A model generated the notes under the pieces. The model ran no database searches and was not told where the DNA came from. It saw only the letters and a program-made list of their open reading frames with translations. Of a DNA stretch of 64,000 nucleotides, positions 1-12,207 are shown one piece after another. The stretch's first letter is position 1. Every line of letters begins with the position of its first letter. The DNA comes from Diplosphaera chodatii. Lineage: Eukaryota; Chlorophyta; Trebouxiophyceae; Prasiolales; Stichococcaceae. The DNA is taken from NCBI GenBank assembly GCA_032358165.1, contig JAALGY010000057.1, positions 2,356,001-2,420,000 of the forward strand, written 5' to 3'. The position numbers were made by a program, and so were the translations under genes.

Positions 1-532
1 ACGGGTGCTTCAGCTGATGTCATGGGTTTTGATGTATGCAGGGCGGCTGCCTGTCACTGAATATCGCTGTGTGCTTGTCACCATGTGGGAGGCCAGCCTT
101 CATCACTCGCATGTTGACACGGTGGTAATACGAGCTTGTAGCCAGTGGTCCTGCTGTGACATCAGGCTGCTGCACGCTGCAGTGAGGCGACCCTTCATCT
201 TCGTCAGGCTACGTTTCCAGCCCTTTCACTCTTTAAAGCCCTCGGACAAGCCATATTGCCAGTCGTTGACTGGGAACGGTCGAAGCCCAAACCCTTTGAT
301 AGAGCAAGGCGATAGGCAGGGGGCCTCACGCGGCGCCCCGGTCTGAGGCACAAAGTCCCGTCACATTGCCCGGTGCGCTGCAGTCCGTAAGCTGTACCAC
401 CCACACCGGTCTGCTCTGTTCTTCTTGTGCAAACACAGCGCTGCTCACACGCTCAAGCACTCTGACGCTTGTTGTGCCGGCCTTCAAACCAGCATACCAG
501 TGCAGCTAAAGGCTATCGCGGTTACCCCTGCA
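1..532. other. Upstream region of MRL1, no gene seen
   Basis: No convincing coding exon is visible on either strand. Short open frames exist but have no family signature and no matching splice sites. The stretch probably holds the promoter and 5' UTR of the plus-strand MRL1 gene, and possibly the end of a gene lying to the left of the window. No TATA box was picked out with confidence. Confidence 0.4.
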
Positions 533-3500
533 ATGCACAGCGTCCACAGCAGGGTCTTGTGTGGCCCGACGCGCGGACCTGTGCCGCTGGCTGCAGCCTC
601 AGCAGGCGGGCAGCCGGACCAGCGATCCCGGCAGCCCCAATCGCGGCCGTCTGCCGGCAGGTGAGCAGCACCGCTCACGCTTGCCTGATACGGAAGTCAA
701 ACCAAGTATTGGGTCCGCTTAATCAGGGCACAGTCTGCACGGCATGCCTCCGGGACTGACCGTTTGCCAGCTGGTAATGGGATAGGAAGCATCTCATTTG
801 CTGTAAACTGCAAATGTCCAACAGGGACAGGCGTCCTCTTTGTCGCACTGCGGCCCCGGCAGCTACCAGCGCGTATGAGGGCTGCAGCATCGACACCGCC
901 CGGGATGGCAGCCTGATCTTCAGGTTCGATGGCCCGCCAGCTGAAGCGGCACGCGCGGACTCCTCTGCCGCCGCTGATCAGCACGCAGCACATGCGCCAG
1001 AGGAGCTGACAGGCCAGCCGCCAAGCGACGCTGCCGACGCGGACACCCTGCGGGCCGCGGCGCATGCAGCACTGGCGACTGGCGAGGCGGCCCCGCAGCG
1101 GCAGGACCAGCTGCTGGAGCGGCGCGACAGCCATGCACACGCAGGCAGCAGCGCAGCCCACAGCGTCAGCGACAGCAAGCGTGCTGCGACGGCCGGTCTT
1201 CCGGAGACCCCGTGCACGTGCTCGGACAGGTCAATGACAGCAGCAGTGGCGGACTCGGCGACAGCCCCAAAACAGCTGAGCCGCCTGGGCCTCGACGCCG
1301 CGAACGCCGATGCGATGGCGCTCATGGGCGCCTTCAGCGACCTTGCGAACCGAGGCGCCCTGGCAGATGCGCTCGCCGTCACCAAGGCGCTGGTGGCGGC
1401 GCAGCGCACGGACGTGCTGCACAGGTCAGCCGCCGCCCTCGATGCTGACATCGACGTCGTGATGACGCAGCAGTCATGCACTGCTGTCTTTGGTCACGAT
1501 AACGCAGAACGTATGGCAGAACGTATGGCGCCATGATGCTCAAGCCTACGTACGCAGTGCTCATGATCAGTCTGTAACCATACAGGCTGCGGCAGAAGCA
1601 CTTCTTCCGCAGCGCCCAGCGCCGAGGTGCTGTGGATGCAGCGCTGCGCTTCCTGTCCCTGCTGCCGCGCGGTGCCGCAGACGCCAGGACGTACACCATG
1701 GCGGTGTCGGTGTGCGCAACAGCGCGGGATGTGCATGCGGCTCTGCAGGTTTGTGCCGGATGTTGCGCGGCATAGGGCATGTGCAGTCCACGTGCAGAGG
1801 CTGGGTCTGCACACTATTGGTAAACCCTGCGCATGTCTCACCGTAGTACCACGGCAAAGGTCCCGGCCCACGTACCTCGTCATCCCACCAACGTGCAGGT
1901 GGCCGACATGTGGCGGTCCACAGGCCGCAAGCCCGACACCTTCCTGTACACCAACATCATCACAGGTCTGCTGCCGGGGCTTGGTCACATGCTTGCATAA
2001 CCACCAACACCCCATGCGCAAGACTGCTAGTTCCGTGCGACGAAGCGCTTGCACGCAGCGCGTGACCTGCTGTGTCGTTGCTCAGCGTGCGCGGAGGCGG
2101 GGGACGCCACGACCGCGATGCGGGAGTACGAGAAGATGCGGTCCGAGGGGTGCCGCCTGGACCGCCACGTGTTCTCGGCGCTCATCGCCGCGCTGGGCGG
2201 CGCGGTGAGCGACCCCGACATCGACCGCCGCATGCAGCTGGTGCTGCTGGAGCGCGCCTTCAACCTCCTGGACGACATGAAGGTGGGGGGTCCGACCCCT
2301 GATCTTCTTCATGCCGAATGAGCTCCCTGCGGCAACCCCCACTCCAGTGCTCACTTCGCTGTGCCAAGCCTGGCAAAGATGTGTTGACCCAGAAGTACAC
2401 ACCTGCAGTCACCCCTGCCTGCACTCTGATGTGATCTGGTCCGTATTTCAGCCACGCTCAGCATGAAGATGGTTTCGGTTGCGCAATGTGTCGTAGTCAA
2501 AAAAACTTTAGAGTTTAGCCACACTCCTCCTGGCCACCGTAGAAACGCTGCAGCAGTGTGCTGAGACACTGATGCGCATGGTGCTGCAGGATGCGAGGGT
2601 CCAGCCAGATGCCGTTGTATACAATGCACTCGTCACGGCAGCGGGCCGTGCTGGCCAGCTGCAGCGCGCCTTGGAAGTTGTCTCCGAGATGGAGGTAATG
2701 CTCGATGCGTTCATGGCCTGATGTTGCAACAGGCACTGCAAGGATCGTTTCATGCTGTCTGTAGTGGCTTCCTGGTGACGTGGTGCTTGCTGCCAAGTAG
2801 TCGGGCAGACCAGAACCACGATCCATGTTCGACTGCTGCAGGGCAACCATTGCAAGCCAGATGCACACACTTACTCCACGCTGATTGACGCCTGCACACG
2901 CGCCGAACAGCCTGCCATGGCGCTGAAGGTGTATGCCCGTGCAATGTCACAACAGGTACCACAAACCTTCCGCCACTTTTGTGCATGTAATTGCGTGCTG
3001 GAGTCCTCCCAGCCTTCTGCAGCATTTCACACGTCCCCGGATCTCCGTCATCACGTTGCCGCTGACAATCGCGCACACTGCTCCTTCTGCAGGTCAACGA
3101 CAACCTGGTGCTGTATGATGCCGCCATAAGTGCGTGCAAGGCGTGTCCCGAGAGCGTGGATGTGCAGGAAGCGATGCGCATCTATGCCGACATGCAGAGG
3201 TGGGGACCATGCCGTGCATCCATGCCTGTGAGCAGACCTTTGACACATCCCTGACACTACCCTGCCGCTCTTCAGGTGTGCCTCATCTGCAAACAAGTTT
3301 GCGCCGATGGCTTTCAACACTTTCTGACGCTTGCCATCTTCCGCATTGCAGGAATGGCGTGCAGCCAGATGAGCGGCTTTATGGCAGCCTTATGTCGGTA
3401 GCGGGGGCAGCAGGCGACGTCGGCTTGGCCTTCTCGCTGCTGGATGAGATGGAGGCGGAGGGGTTGCGACCCTCCAAGGTGCCCACACCTCTCAATACAA

Positions 3501-6500
3501 TGAGCAGAGACTGGATGTATGTGTGACCTAAGGCATGGATCAGTGTGTCTTGCTTGGTGCAGCTGTCATGTAGTCAGAGGCATTGCCAACGGCAGGGCCC
3601 CAGTGGCGGTGGCTAGCCTGTGCTATCCCAGCCAGTCGTCCAACTCTGTAGTGAGGCATTGCAATGAAGGGGCACACAGCGTGACACGGGCGCGAAATCC
3701 CTAAACCCCAAACCCTGTTGTGCATGCAGGACGCGCTGTCGCTGCTGCTGGTGGTGTGCGTGGCCAACGACCAGCTGCACCGTGCCCAAGAGGTGTACAA
3801 GGTGGGTTAACCTCCCCACTTTCTGTCTGGCTCCACAGCTGGAGGTGTTGAGGCGGCCACCTCAGGCTGCCATCGCAACCATGCATGACCCAGGACCGCC
3901 ATCGGCGGAGACCCAAGCACCTGCTGGGCAACCGTCCGTGCTGAGTGACCACTGCTGCCCATAAAAGTGTGGGTTTGCCGCTGCAGTCGATGCAAGCGCG
4001 GCAGCTGGCGCCGCATGCACACGCCTTCAACGCGCTGATCAATGCCACGGGGCGCGCCTTCCGCCTCGGCGATGTTGCCGGCCTGGTGCGTGCAAGTTGT
4101 GTCCTCCCCATCGTCTTCCTCGTATGCTGAAGTCCTTGAGAAGGATACATGGCCGTGAAGTTTATTATGCTAGCTGCACGTTGCCATGTGCTGCACCCAC
4201 ATATCCACAGTAGTTGAGACATGATCACGCCTCGCAATTGAAGGTATCGGACATGATTGAGGCGGGGCATCAGCCGGACACCTTCACTTATGCGGCGCTG
4301 CTGTCGGCGTGCCAGCGGGCTGAGGAGGCTGAACTCGCCTTTGACATACTGAAGTGAGTGCAATTCTTCTGCCCAACACCGTAATGTCATGTCCTGTTTT
4401 GTCCGGACCGAAGCTCGGTAGTGCTCACAGTCTCTGCATTGTATCCGTGCACCAGCAAGGTCTTGCATGCCTGCACGAGAGGAGACCCTGTCCCATTGCT
4501 TGACCCGCCAGGCGTATCGGTCCAACCCACCCTGCATCACCTGCACCGCAGGCTGGCCAAGTCGCAGCACATCCGCGTGGTCGAGGCGCACGTGTTCCCG
4601 CTGCTGCGGCTGTGCTTCAACTGCATGCGTGCACACTGGCGGCCCGGCGGCTACCCGCCCACCGCCGACGCCCACGCCCTGGTCCCCGGCACCAGGTGGC
4701 ATCTGAGCGCACCCGCTCCATTAGCACCACCCTACCCATCAGCCAGCATACCAGCATTGGACACAACATATGATTACCAGTGGCTCGCTGCCTGCTGCGC
4801 GTGCTGCCTGCATGCCTCCCTGGTTTGTTCGATTTCGACTTTTTGACGAATACATTTGAGGACACCTAAAAAGAGGTCGGTGGTTAAGTCACGCCAAACA
4901 GGCAGCCAAACACGTTTTTGGACAGCCATGTGCTTGGTTGGCAGGCGCTCGCCAGAGGGGCTGGCGCTGCTGTCAGCGCTGCAGGGCCGGCCGCGGCCGC
5001 CCGCCGAGGCCGCCTCATCCGCCGCAGACTGGCGAGCTCGTGCTCTGTCAGTGTATCGCGAGGTGGACATTATGGCCCCTGCATGGCAGTTCAGCTGGTG
5101 CACCCTATTGTCTTGTGTGATGCCTTCTCCCATCTAGAGGTGAGTGAGGTTTCCCTGGCAACAGGGTTTCTCTGGGTCCCCCAACATTGCAGGCGCTGCA
5201 TGGCGGGGCGAAGCCCAGCCTGGCAGCCCTGGACCGGCTGCTGGCGTGCCTCAGGGAGCCGCGTCCGCGGCCGGGCACCGCTCGCAAAGCCGCAGCGGCC
5301 CCCGCGCAGCCCTCACTATTTGGGGTGAGCATACGCCGCAGTCCTGCACAGTCACGTCACTTGCTTTCGATTGCCGATCCAACCAAGGGTCAAGACAGAC
5401 AGGCGTGTTGCTGCCGACGGCAGTGGTGATCAACAGAAGCATGGACCATCTTTCGTTGCTGCAGGCGCCTGCTGTGGCGACGGGGCTCAATGGCAGCGGC
5501 GGCGCGGCGGCGGCGGCCCTGGAGGAGCCCGACCGAGGCGTGTGGGGCAGCTTCACCGACAAGGCCGTCGTGCTGCTGGAGGAGGCCATCTCTATGGTGA
5601 GCTTCCGCTGCTGCACACCAAGCAATACCTAGAATATATGCTGAACATGTACTCAGCCTGTGCCACACCCTCACTTGGAGCTGTAGCCGGAACACCTGGT
5701 TCAGGGGCACGCTGTACAGTGAAACAAGCGCGATCAGTGCCCTGGCTGCCGCTGCAGGGCACGCTGCCGAGCTACACGCTGGGCGAGGGCTGCGTGCTGG
5801 ACCTGCGAGGCATGCCCCCCGCCGTGGCCGAGGTGTACTCGATCGCCGTGCTGCAGCACCTGCAGCGGGGCCGCAACCCAAGGTGCTACCCGCAGCGTGT
5901 TTGCTGTGCCGATCATGATCTCCTGTCTGCTGTCCCAGGCACCCCAGTCCACATCCTCCAACACTCCCAACAGGCCAACAGCAGCCAGACTTGTCGAGGA
6001 CATGCGTCTGATGAGGTGTCATTCCTCTTCCATGCTGTGCAGGGTGAAGGTGGAACACTCCATAACCCTGCTGGTCCCGCCCTTCGACCCGGCAGCGGTC
6101 TTTGCACCGTCCTACGGTGCGGAGGGCCATGCCCCCGAGGCTGCGCTGGCGACTGTTGGGTACGCTGTCCATTTGCTACCTTCCGTCGATTTCGGGTTGT
6201 TTACATGCCTATGTAGAGCGGTGTGGTGACGATAGCAGCAACCGTGCTTATTCGTGTTATGCCCATGATGGCGTTCAGAACTGCTCGATGTCACCTGCGG
6301 ATGCGCCCCTAGTAGATGGCATTACAAAATCAGCATGCTATCGCCTCCACAGGCCGGATGAAGTCTCCAGCGAGATGAACAGATCAGTCGAAGTGGACGA
6401 CTACAGTTTGTCCAGTTCAGTGGACGAGTACACAGCAGGCAGCGCCACAGGTGACAGCAGCACCAAGCCAGACGTCAAGAATACCGTGTTCATGTGTGCA

Positions 6501-7463
6501 GCGCTCATCGGCAGGTCTATCAGCATGTCTTGCAGATCATGCTCATTGTGTGCACTGCGGCAGATGAAACGTTCCACCTCGCTACAGGGCTGGGCGTGGC
6601 GGCAACTATGCGGCGGCTGCGGCTGTATGTGGAGGTGGACTCTCAGGACGGCCGCATGTTCCTAAGCCCGCATGAGCTGACCCGCTGGGCGCGGGCCACA
6701 TCTAGGGCGGAGAACAACTCGCGGCAGCCGCGGGCGGGCGCCGAGTGGGAGACGGGCCGCCTCCTACGCACGCCTATCGGCCACCAGGTACCCCAGCGAA
6801 CTGATGTGGAGTTGACAGGGCACCTTGTAGAGATGCAGCGCAGCCAGGGCGCTCACACTTGGGCTAGGGGCAGGGCCACGGCCGCATGCTCGTGCATGTC
6901 GTGCCAGCTGCTGTGCTCTGGCATTCTGGGGCTGCAGGCACTGTGGCGAACTGCAGCCCTGACGGTCTTGGTCGGAGACTGGTGGCGCAAGCTCGACCGA
7001 TTCTGTGGCGTGCTGGATGGACGTGGCCTGCAGAAGCCAATGACCACATGCATGAGCAGTCGACTGACCACATGTGTGCATGCAGGCCCAGAACATCAGG
7101 ATGCAGGATGCAGCGGTGGCAGGCAACGGTGCACCGTCGTGGCAGTCCGTGCTGCAGGCTGGCGGCGCTGCTGGCAGCGACCGGCGGTGGGCAGAGCGGC
7201 AGCGGCAGCTTCGGGAGGGCGGCTCATCGTCGTCCTACGACGGCTATGATGGGGCTGACTTTGTAGAGCCATCCGACATTGATGACACTCATGCGTATGA
7301 CGACTCGAGTGCACACGACTCATCAGACCAGCCGTGGCAGGGCAATGGCGCATCAGATAACGGCCATGAGGCCAGCAACGGCAGCAATGGTGTCGACGGC
7401 AGCATGATGGCACACTCGGATGCTGAAGATGCCAGCTGGCAGTACGGCGGCGCAGCAGCCTGA
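533..7463 (+). CDS. MRL1: MRL1-like chloroplast PPR protein (rbcL mRNA maturation)
   Basis: This is a multi-exon gene for a pentatricopeptide-repeat protein. MRL1 of Chlamydomonas and Arabidopsis stabilises and processes the chloroplast rbcL transcript. Exon 1 (ATG 533 to 660, GTGAGC donor) carries a short basic leader and joins in phase at 825. PPR-type exons follow: KHFFRSAQRRGAVDAALRF (about 1595), KPDTFLYTNII (about 1930), the EYEKMRSEGCRLDRHVFSAL helix pair (about 2125), QPDAVVYNALVTAAGRAG (about 2600), KPDAHTYSTLIDACTRAE (about 2853), QPDERLYGSLMSVAG (about 3362), HAFNALINATGRAF (about 4019) and QPDTFTYAALLSACQRAEE (about 4270). The C-terminal part matches the non-PPR tail of plant MRL1: DWRARALSVYRE (about 5029), LLEEAIS (about 5575), LPSYTLG then PPAVAEVYSIAVLQHL (about 5767-5860), and ATMRRLRLYVEVDSQDGRMF (about 6600). 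The last exon (about 7086-7463) ends in an acidic Ser/Asp/Asn-rich tail. Family assignment is firm; some exon edges are not. Confidence 0.85.
3699..3716. repeat. Telomere-like CCCTAAACCCC tract in an MRL1 intron
   Basis: Eighteen bases read CCCTAAACCCCAAACCCT, a degenerate double copy of the plant/Chlorella-type telomere unit (CCCTAAA). The tract sits inside an intron just upstream of the exon that starts near 3729. It is too short to be more than a relic, or chance. Confidence 0.4.
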
Positions 7464-8421
7464 CCTGCAGACCATGTAGCACATCTGCCTGCTTGAAGTG
7501 AAGTGTCTGCACAGTGTGTGTTGCACAGCAGTATGTGTGTGCAATGAAATGTGCGACTGTTGACTGTATAACAGAGTTGTGGGAGCATGTCGTGTACAAG
7601 CTGCTTGCGGTTTTGCTGACTGACAAGCATTGCCATTAGTGAATGGTGTTGTAAGACCCCTGCTGGATAGGCATGTGGATCCTGGTTCATCACGGTGCCT
7701 TACATGCCTGCTCTTTAGTCCTCGTTTCAGAGCTGCACAGTGCTCACGTTCAGGATATGGAGCTCGTGTTTCAGAGCCCAAGCAAGACGGTGGTCCTGCT
7801 GCACATGGGGCCAAACCTAGAGTCACGCTGCCACAGGGTGTCCCAGTCACGCAGGGAAACCACAATGTTGTGCAAGATCGAAACCACGACTGTCTGGAGT
7901 GATGGGTCCCTGTGCAGCGTAATTCGAGGGTGGTCCACATGCTGATGCAATGGCTGTCTACAGGAGCCTGCAGCACGCAGCGCTAGGCTTTGGGCGTAGC
8001 TTGAGTGATACTTCCACTTTGCGCTGGACGCAGCCTGTGTTCAGGATGCGGCACCGACACCCGTGCTGCATGAATATGCAGTGCGCTGCTGCGCCTGCCT
8101 CGTCTGCCCGCAGTTTACAATGCGCTGTGTGCTGCGCAGCGGCCCCATGCCGCGGCTGTGCAGTTCCCCAAGTGATGCGCTCCCCCTGTAGCTACTTGCT
8201 GTCTGCTCATAGAATTTGCACAGTGGCCGGCGGCAGCCTGACAATGTCTTGGCTGCGGCGGCCGCTCTAGATACAGGTCGCAGCCCACACGCGCTGTTGC
8301 ACCAGTGGTGGCGAAACCCCGCTGCGCTGCAGCCGCCGTCTGAGCAGCGGCAGCTGGCATGCTGCTGATGCGGTGACCGCTGCTGAAACGGCGCGCTGCC
8401 GCGGGCCTGCGGCGCGCTGCC
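7464..8421. other. Convergent intergenic region, MRL1 / cyclin 3' ends
   Basis: No coding exon is seen. TGTAA, the usual green-algal polyadenylation signal, occurs near 7649 on the plus strand, about 185 bases after the MRL1 stop. It also occurs on the minus strand (TTACA near 8115 on plus), about 300 bases after the cyclin stop. These would give 3' UTRs of ordinary length for both genes. Open frames here lack any recognisable domain. Confidence 0.45.
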
Positions 8422-11400
8422 TCACACTGCGCAGGGGCCCGGCATCTTGGCTACCTCGTGGAACTTCGGCTGGCTGTACTTCTTGAAGACCGCCGGCAGG
8501 CTGGAGTTGGGCGCCTACAGGGAGGGAATGCAGGGCGTCAGCAAGAGCACTGGATGGTCACTCGCACATGCGTGAGCAGGTCAGTGGAACCTGCTACAGG
8601 TGGGTGACAGCAGCCAGTACAGTGGAGCCCAGTGGCGTCGAACGTCGGGCATGCGGGGCGAGGCACCTTGGCATGCAGCGCCGACAGCGCGTGCGCCGCC
8701 GGCTGCAGCTGCTCCAGGGTGTACCCGCTGTGCTTCTGCAGGCTGCGCGGGTAGGCCGGCTCGCGGCCGAGTGCCCTGCACAGCGGCGCACACTTGGGTT
8801 GTCAGGCTGGCAATATGTGGCGTCATGATGGCCGGGCTGTGTGCATAAAGCTTTTCTGCAGACTGACATGCACGCCCCCGATGCTGTGCCAAAACAGCAG
8901 TTGCCGATGCGCCCCTGTGTGGAGCCTCAGCCATGGACAGGGAACTATCAAGCAAAAGTGCTCACCGCTGGGCTGTGTACACCGCGGCGGCGGCGATCTG
9001 GGAGTAGGAGTACTTCAGCATGCCGTAGTCGGGCAGGCTGAGCTCGGTGAGGTAGCTGGCGTACAGCCGCACCGCCTTGTCCCCCTGGCACCCCGCCGCC
9101 TTGATGAAGCGCGCCAGAAAGATGTACGGCGTGGCCACTGCATGGGTGGGAGCATGCCGGTCAGCAGGGCTCGGTAATGTGCCCCCACTGACAGGGATGT
9201 GTTTGTGATTGTTGCATGGACCTCACTCGGAGGCAGGTGGGTTGTGCTTTGTGCAACACACAAGCAAAGGCAGCTCCTGCTAGGTTGCTTCTGCCTTTTG
9301 GGCCAGATGGTGCCATGTGCTCATGCACATGCAAGCTCCACCGTGGCAGGTGTCGTGCAACGGTGCAACACTGCCACATGCCGAGGTCATGGACAGACCT
9401 GTGAGGTTGAACTTCAGCGCGTTCAGCATGACCTTCTCCATCGTGAGGATCTGCTCCTTCTTGTATGCACGGTCCGAGATGTACACAAAAGCGTTCAGCT
9501 CCGGTGCCCAGATCTCCTCGTACTTTGACGCAATGAGCATCGCTGTCACACCAACCTGCACAAATGTTGGCACACGTCAGGCACCACAGCAATGCAACGG
9601 CTTGATGTTGAGCACCTGTAGGCTTGCTGAACACATGCATGATCGGAATCAAGGTCACCAATCATGCACGGTTGCTCACCAGCTGCAGGTTCTTGCGGGT
9701 GACGCCCTTGATCTCGAGGAAGCGGTCAATCAGATTGGTGGTGAGGAACAGGGTCTCCGGCATCAGCTGTGGTGAGGCATCGTACCGAACGTCAGCATTG
9801 CGTGCTCCAGCTTGCATGTTGAGTGGGAACACAGGCTTCTGGGCGCTGCTGTGACATACAGGTCCTCTGCTACTGTAGACCTTGACAGCAGCTCACCTTG
9901 AACTTGAGGTGCACCTCCACCAGCCAGTCGATCAGGATGGCCCGCATCTTGTCGTTGATGTCTGCCTGTTGTGCCAGCACAGTTCCTGGCTCAGCTTCAC
10001 AGACTGCAGGTGCCCAGGCCGCCGCCTTTGCTGCTAAATCTGCTGTTGAGCCTCTCATGCCTGCAGGACTGCTTTTGGTCAGGCCCACCTGGCGTGCCAT
10101 GTATGTGGGCAGTGGCCGGAAGTTGGCCTCTGTCCGCCTGTGGTACGCATAGATGTCCGACACATAGCTAGCGGCCGTCAGCGGGTCGGCGGCATCCACA
10201 GAGTCGATGTCCGGCACAGGGCTGGCGGGCAGCGGCGCCAGCTTGGGCCGCCGCGTCAGCTGCGCCGCAGTGCTCTGCTGCTCCAGCTGGGAGGACATGC
10301 TCTTGCGCACCCGCGTGGCCGCTGCGGGCGCCGCCGCAGCATGCTGCACGCTGACCTGCTGCTGGCGCAGGGCGGCCAGCGGCTCCCTGCCTCCCTGCGA
10401 GGCGGAAGCAGTCACATGGTGGCCGTCGCTGCTGTCGCCACTGCTGCTGGAATGAAGTAAGCCTGACCCAAAGCCGCCCGACCAACTCGTGGTGGCTGTC
10501 GTAAGCCCTCTGTTATGGCTGGCTCTACGGACACATGAGACTGCAGCACGAGTAGTTCTGCTGTTATGAGCTGACGCAATCCGTTTGAGAATGCTGCTTG
10601 GCAATGCTCAGGTTCTGCATGCGATGTCTACAGATCATATCAGATAGTAATGCATCTGCAGCACGCCCGGTTGCCTGCACATCGCTTGGATCGCTACGTT
10701 GTGGTCTGCTTCATGAACTGCCACGGCTTGTCCACCAGCTGCAGTGAAGCATGGACGAAAACAAGCAATGGTGCACATGACATTCGAGTGTTCAAGTTTG
10801 CCCAACGTTCGAAAAGCCGTTCGAGCGCGCAACGGCCTCCGCCCAGCGGGGCCGCCGTCTTTCTCAGACAAACGGCATTGGTAGCCGTGATGATGGCTGC
10901 GGTCCGGCTAGGTGAGTATGCAGGTCGTTTGGTGAGGCTGCTGGCTGTGATAGCAGCTCGGCTTTCCGGAAGCGATGGCAAACGCGTCAGCGCTCCCGAT
11001 ATGGTCGATTCAATGCATATGCAGCCCCCAGATGGTGTCTGATTGGCCGCGATCGACGCAGTCGGCCAGAACCAGCCGCTCACCTTGGCTAGCCGCTGCT
11101 GCTGCTGGGCCTCCAGGGCTGCCTTCTGGTGGCGCGTCAGAACGCCCTGTCCCACCGCTGGCGGCGCAGCCACACCGACCTGCAGTTCATGGAAGCTCTG
11201 ATCAGTGGATCAAGCCGGTGTAGGCATTGCAGCGGCGACGTCCGGGCCGCTGCTGGCCATTTTTGCGTGTCAGCCTGCAATGACGACGAACCCGCCGCAA
11301 AGTCATATGAGGTCGCCTGATCACGGTGACAATCATCCTTGTAGCATATGACACTGTTTGTGATGCCAATCCGATGGTGCACCGGGCAGTGGGACCTGAG

Positions 11401-11797
11401 GGCAGCCAGTCACCAATTGAGTGAGTGCGGGATCTTGAGGAGGTTTGGAGCTTACCCGCTCGGGCGCCGCCTTCTTGACGCCGCCGGCATCCTTGCCGAG
11501 GTTCACGCCCGCAGTGAACTGGCGCTCCACGTTGCCGATGTCCCCCAGCGGCGCCCTGATCACAGGGTGTGGCACTCATGCCGCAGCAGTTGCTGCATCA
11601 TGAATTAGGGCACAGCACGGCGGCCGCCGGCCAGGCATGCATCCACGCCGCATCAGCAGCATATGCAGATGCCTGCATGGTGGTCACCTGCGGCTGTGAG
11701 CGCCCAGGCCCTTGCCGTGGGCCACCTTGCCCAGGCCGTCAAGGTGCATTGCCGCATTCTCGTCTGCGCTCGCGGCCATCGGTCTGGCGAACGCCAT
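8422..11797 (-). CDS. CYCB: B-type mitotic cyclin
   Basis: This is a regulatory subunit of the mitotic cyclin-dependent kinase. Exon 1 (11797-11688) begins at a true ATG, has a GTGACC donor and leaves two bases. The next exon starts at a GATCAG acceptor and completes an Arg codon, giving RAPLGDIGN at residues 37-45. That fits the destruction box RxxLxxIxN. The cyclin box follows: NDKMRAILIDWLVEVHLKFK (about 9960-9898), LMPETLFLTTNLIDRFLEIK (about 9770), TAMLIASKYEEIWAPEL (about 9550) and ISDRAYKKEQILTMEK (about 9480). The C-terminal cyclin fold includes TPYIFLARFIKAAG (about 9135), YSQIAAAAVYTA (about 9000) and a short last exon with VFKKYSQPKFHEVAKM (8517-8422). The MRAILIDWLVEVH...LMPETL signature favours B over A type. 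The order of the N-terminal exons between 11,430 and 10,600 is not fully resolved. Confidence 0.88.
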
Positions 11798-12207
11798 GGC
11801 CCCCAGTCACCGCAGGCGATCCACTGTGGGCGGCGGAGCGGCGCGTAGCGCGTGGCGGCCGCCTGCGAGTCCTGTCAATCTGCTCGACTGAGTTCGTCTG
11901 TCAGAATGGCTTTTGAATGGATGCAAGGAGGGTTTAAGTGACGTCACGCCTGCATGGCGGAGCCAACTCAGGAGATGGATGTCGCCTCGCTGCCCATGAT
12001 TGGCTCAATAGCCGATTCTTGATCATCTTATTGACCAGCTGGACTCGCGGCATCCGTGCAGCTGCATCGCAACATCTATCGCCTGCGGGCATGCTGGTGA
12101 TGTGAGCCTACTGTGCATTGACAAATATTGTAGCGCTCCAGACGGATGCTTTAAGCACAGCTAAAGGCGTTTGAGGCGGTTTGAAGCGTTAGGGTCCGTT
12201 AGACATC
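11798..12207. promoter_or_regulatory. Divergent promoter region, cyclin B / ATP11
   Basis: This 410-base gap lies between two start codons facing away from each other, so it must hold both promoters. The sequence GTTTGAGGCG GTTTGAAGCG at 12169-12188 is an imperfect tandem 10-mer just before the ATP11 start. Its TTTGAA core equals the animal CHR element that controls mitotic cyclins. A 6-base match is weak, and use in this alga is a guess. Confidence 0.5.

Noticed and set aside
814..1536. ATG 814 as the MRL1 start
   Set aside because: An acceptor (CAACAG) lies inside this codon run. The upstream exon ending at 660 with a GTGAGC donor joins it in phase and supplies a better leader.
3701..4702. 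333-residue minus-strand open frame across MRL1
   Set aside because: It runs opposite well-matched PPR exons and crosses their introns, with no family signature.
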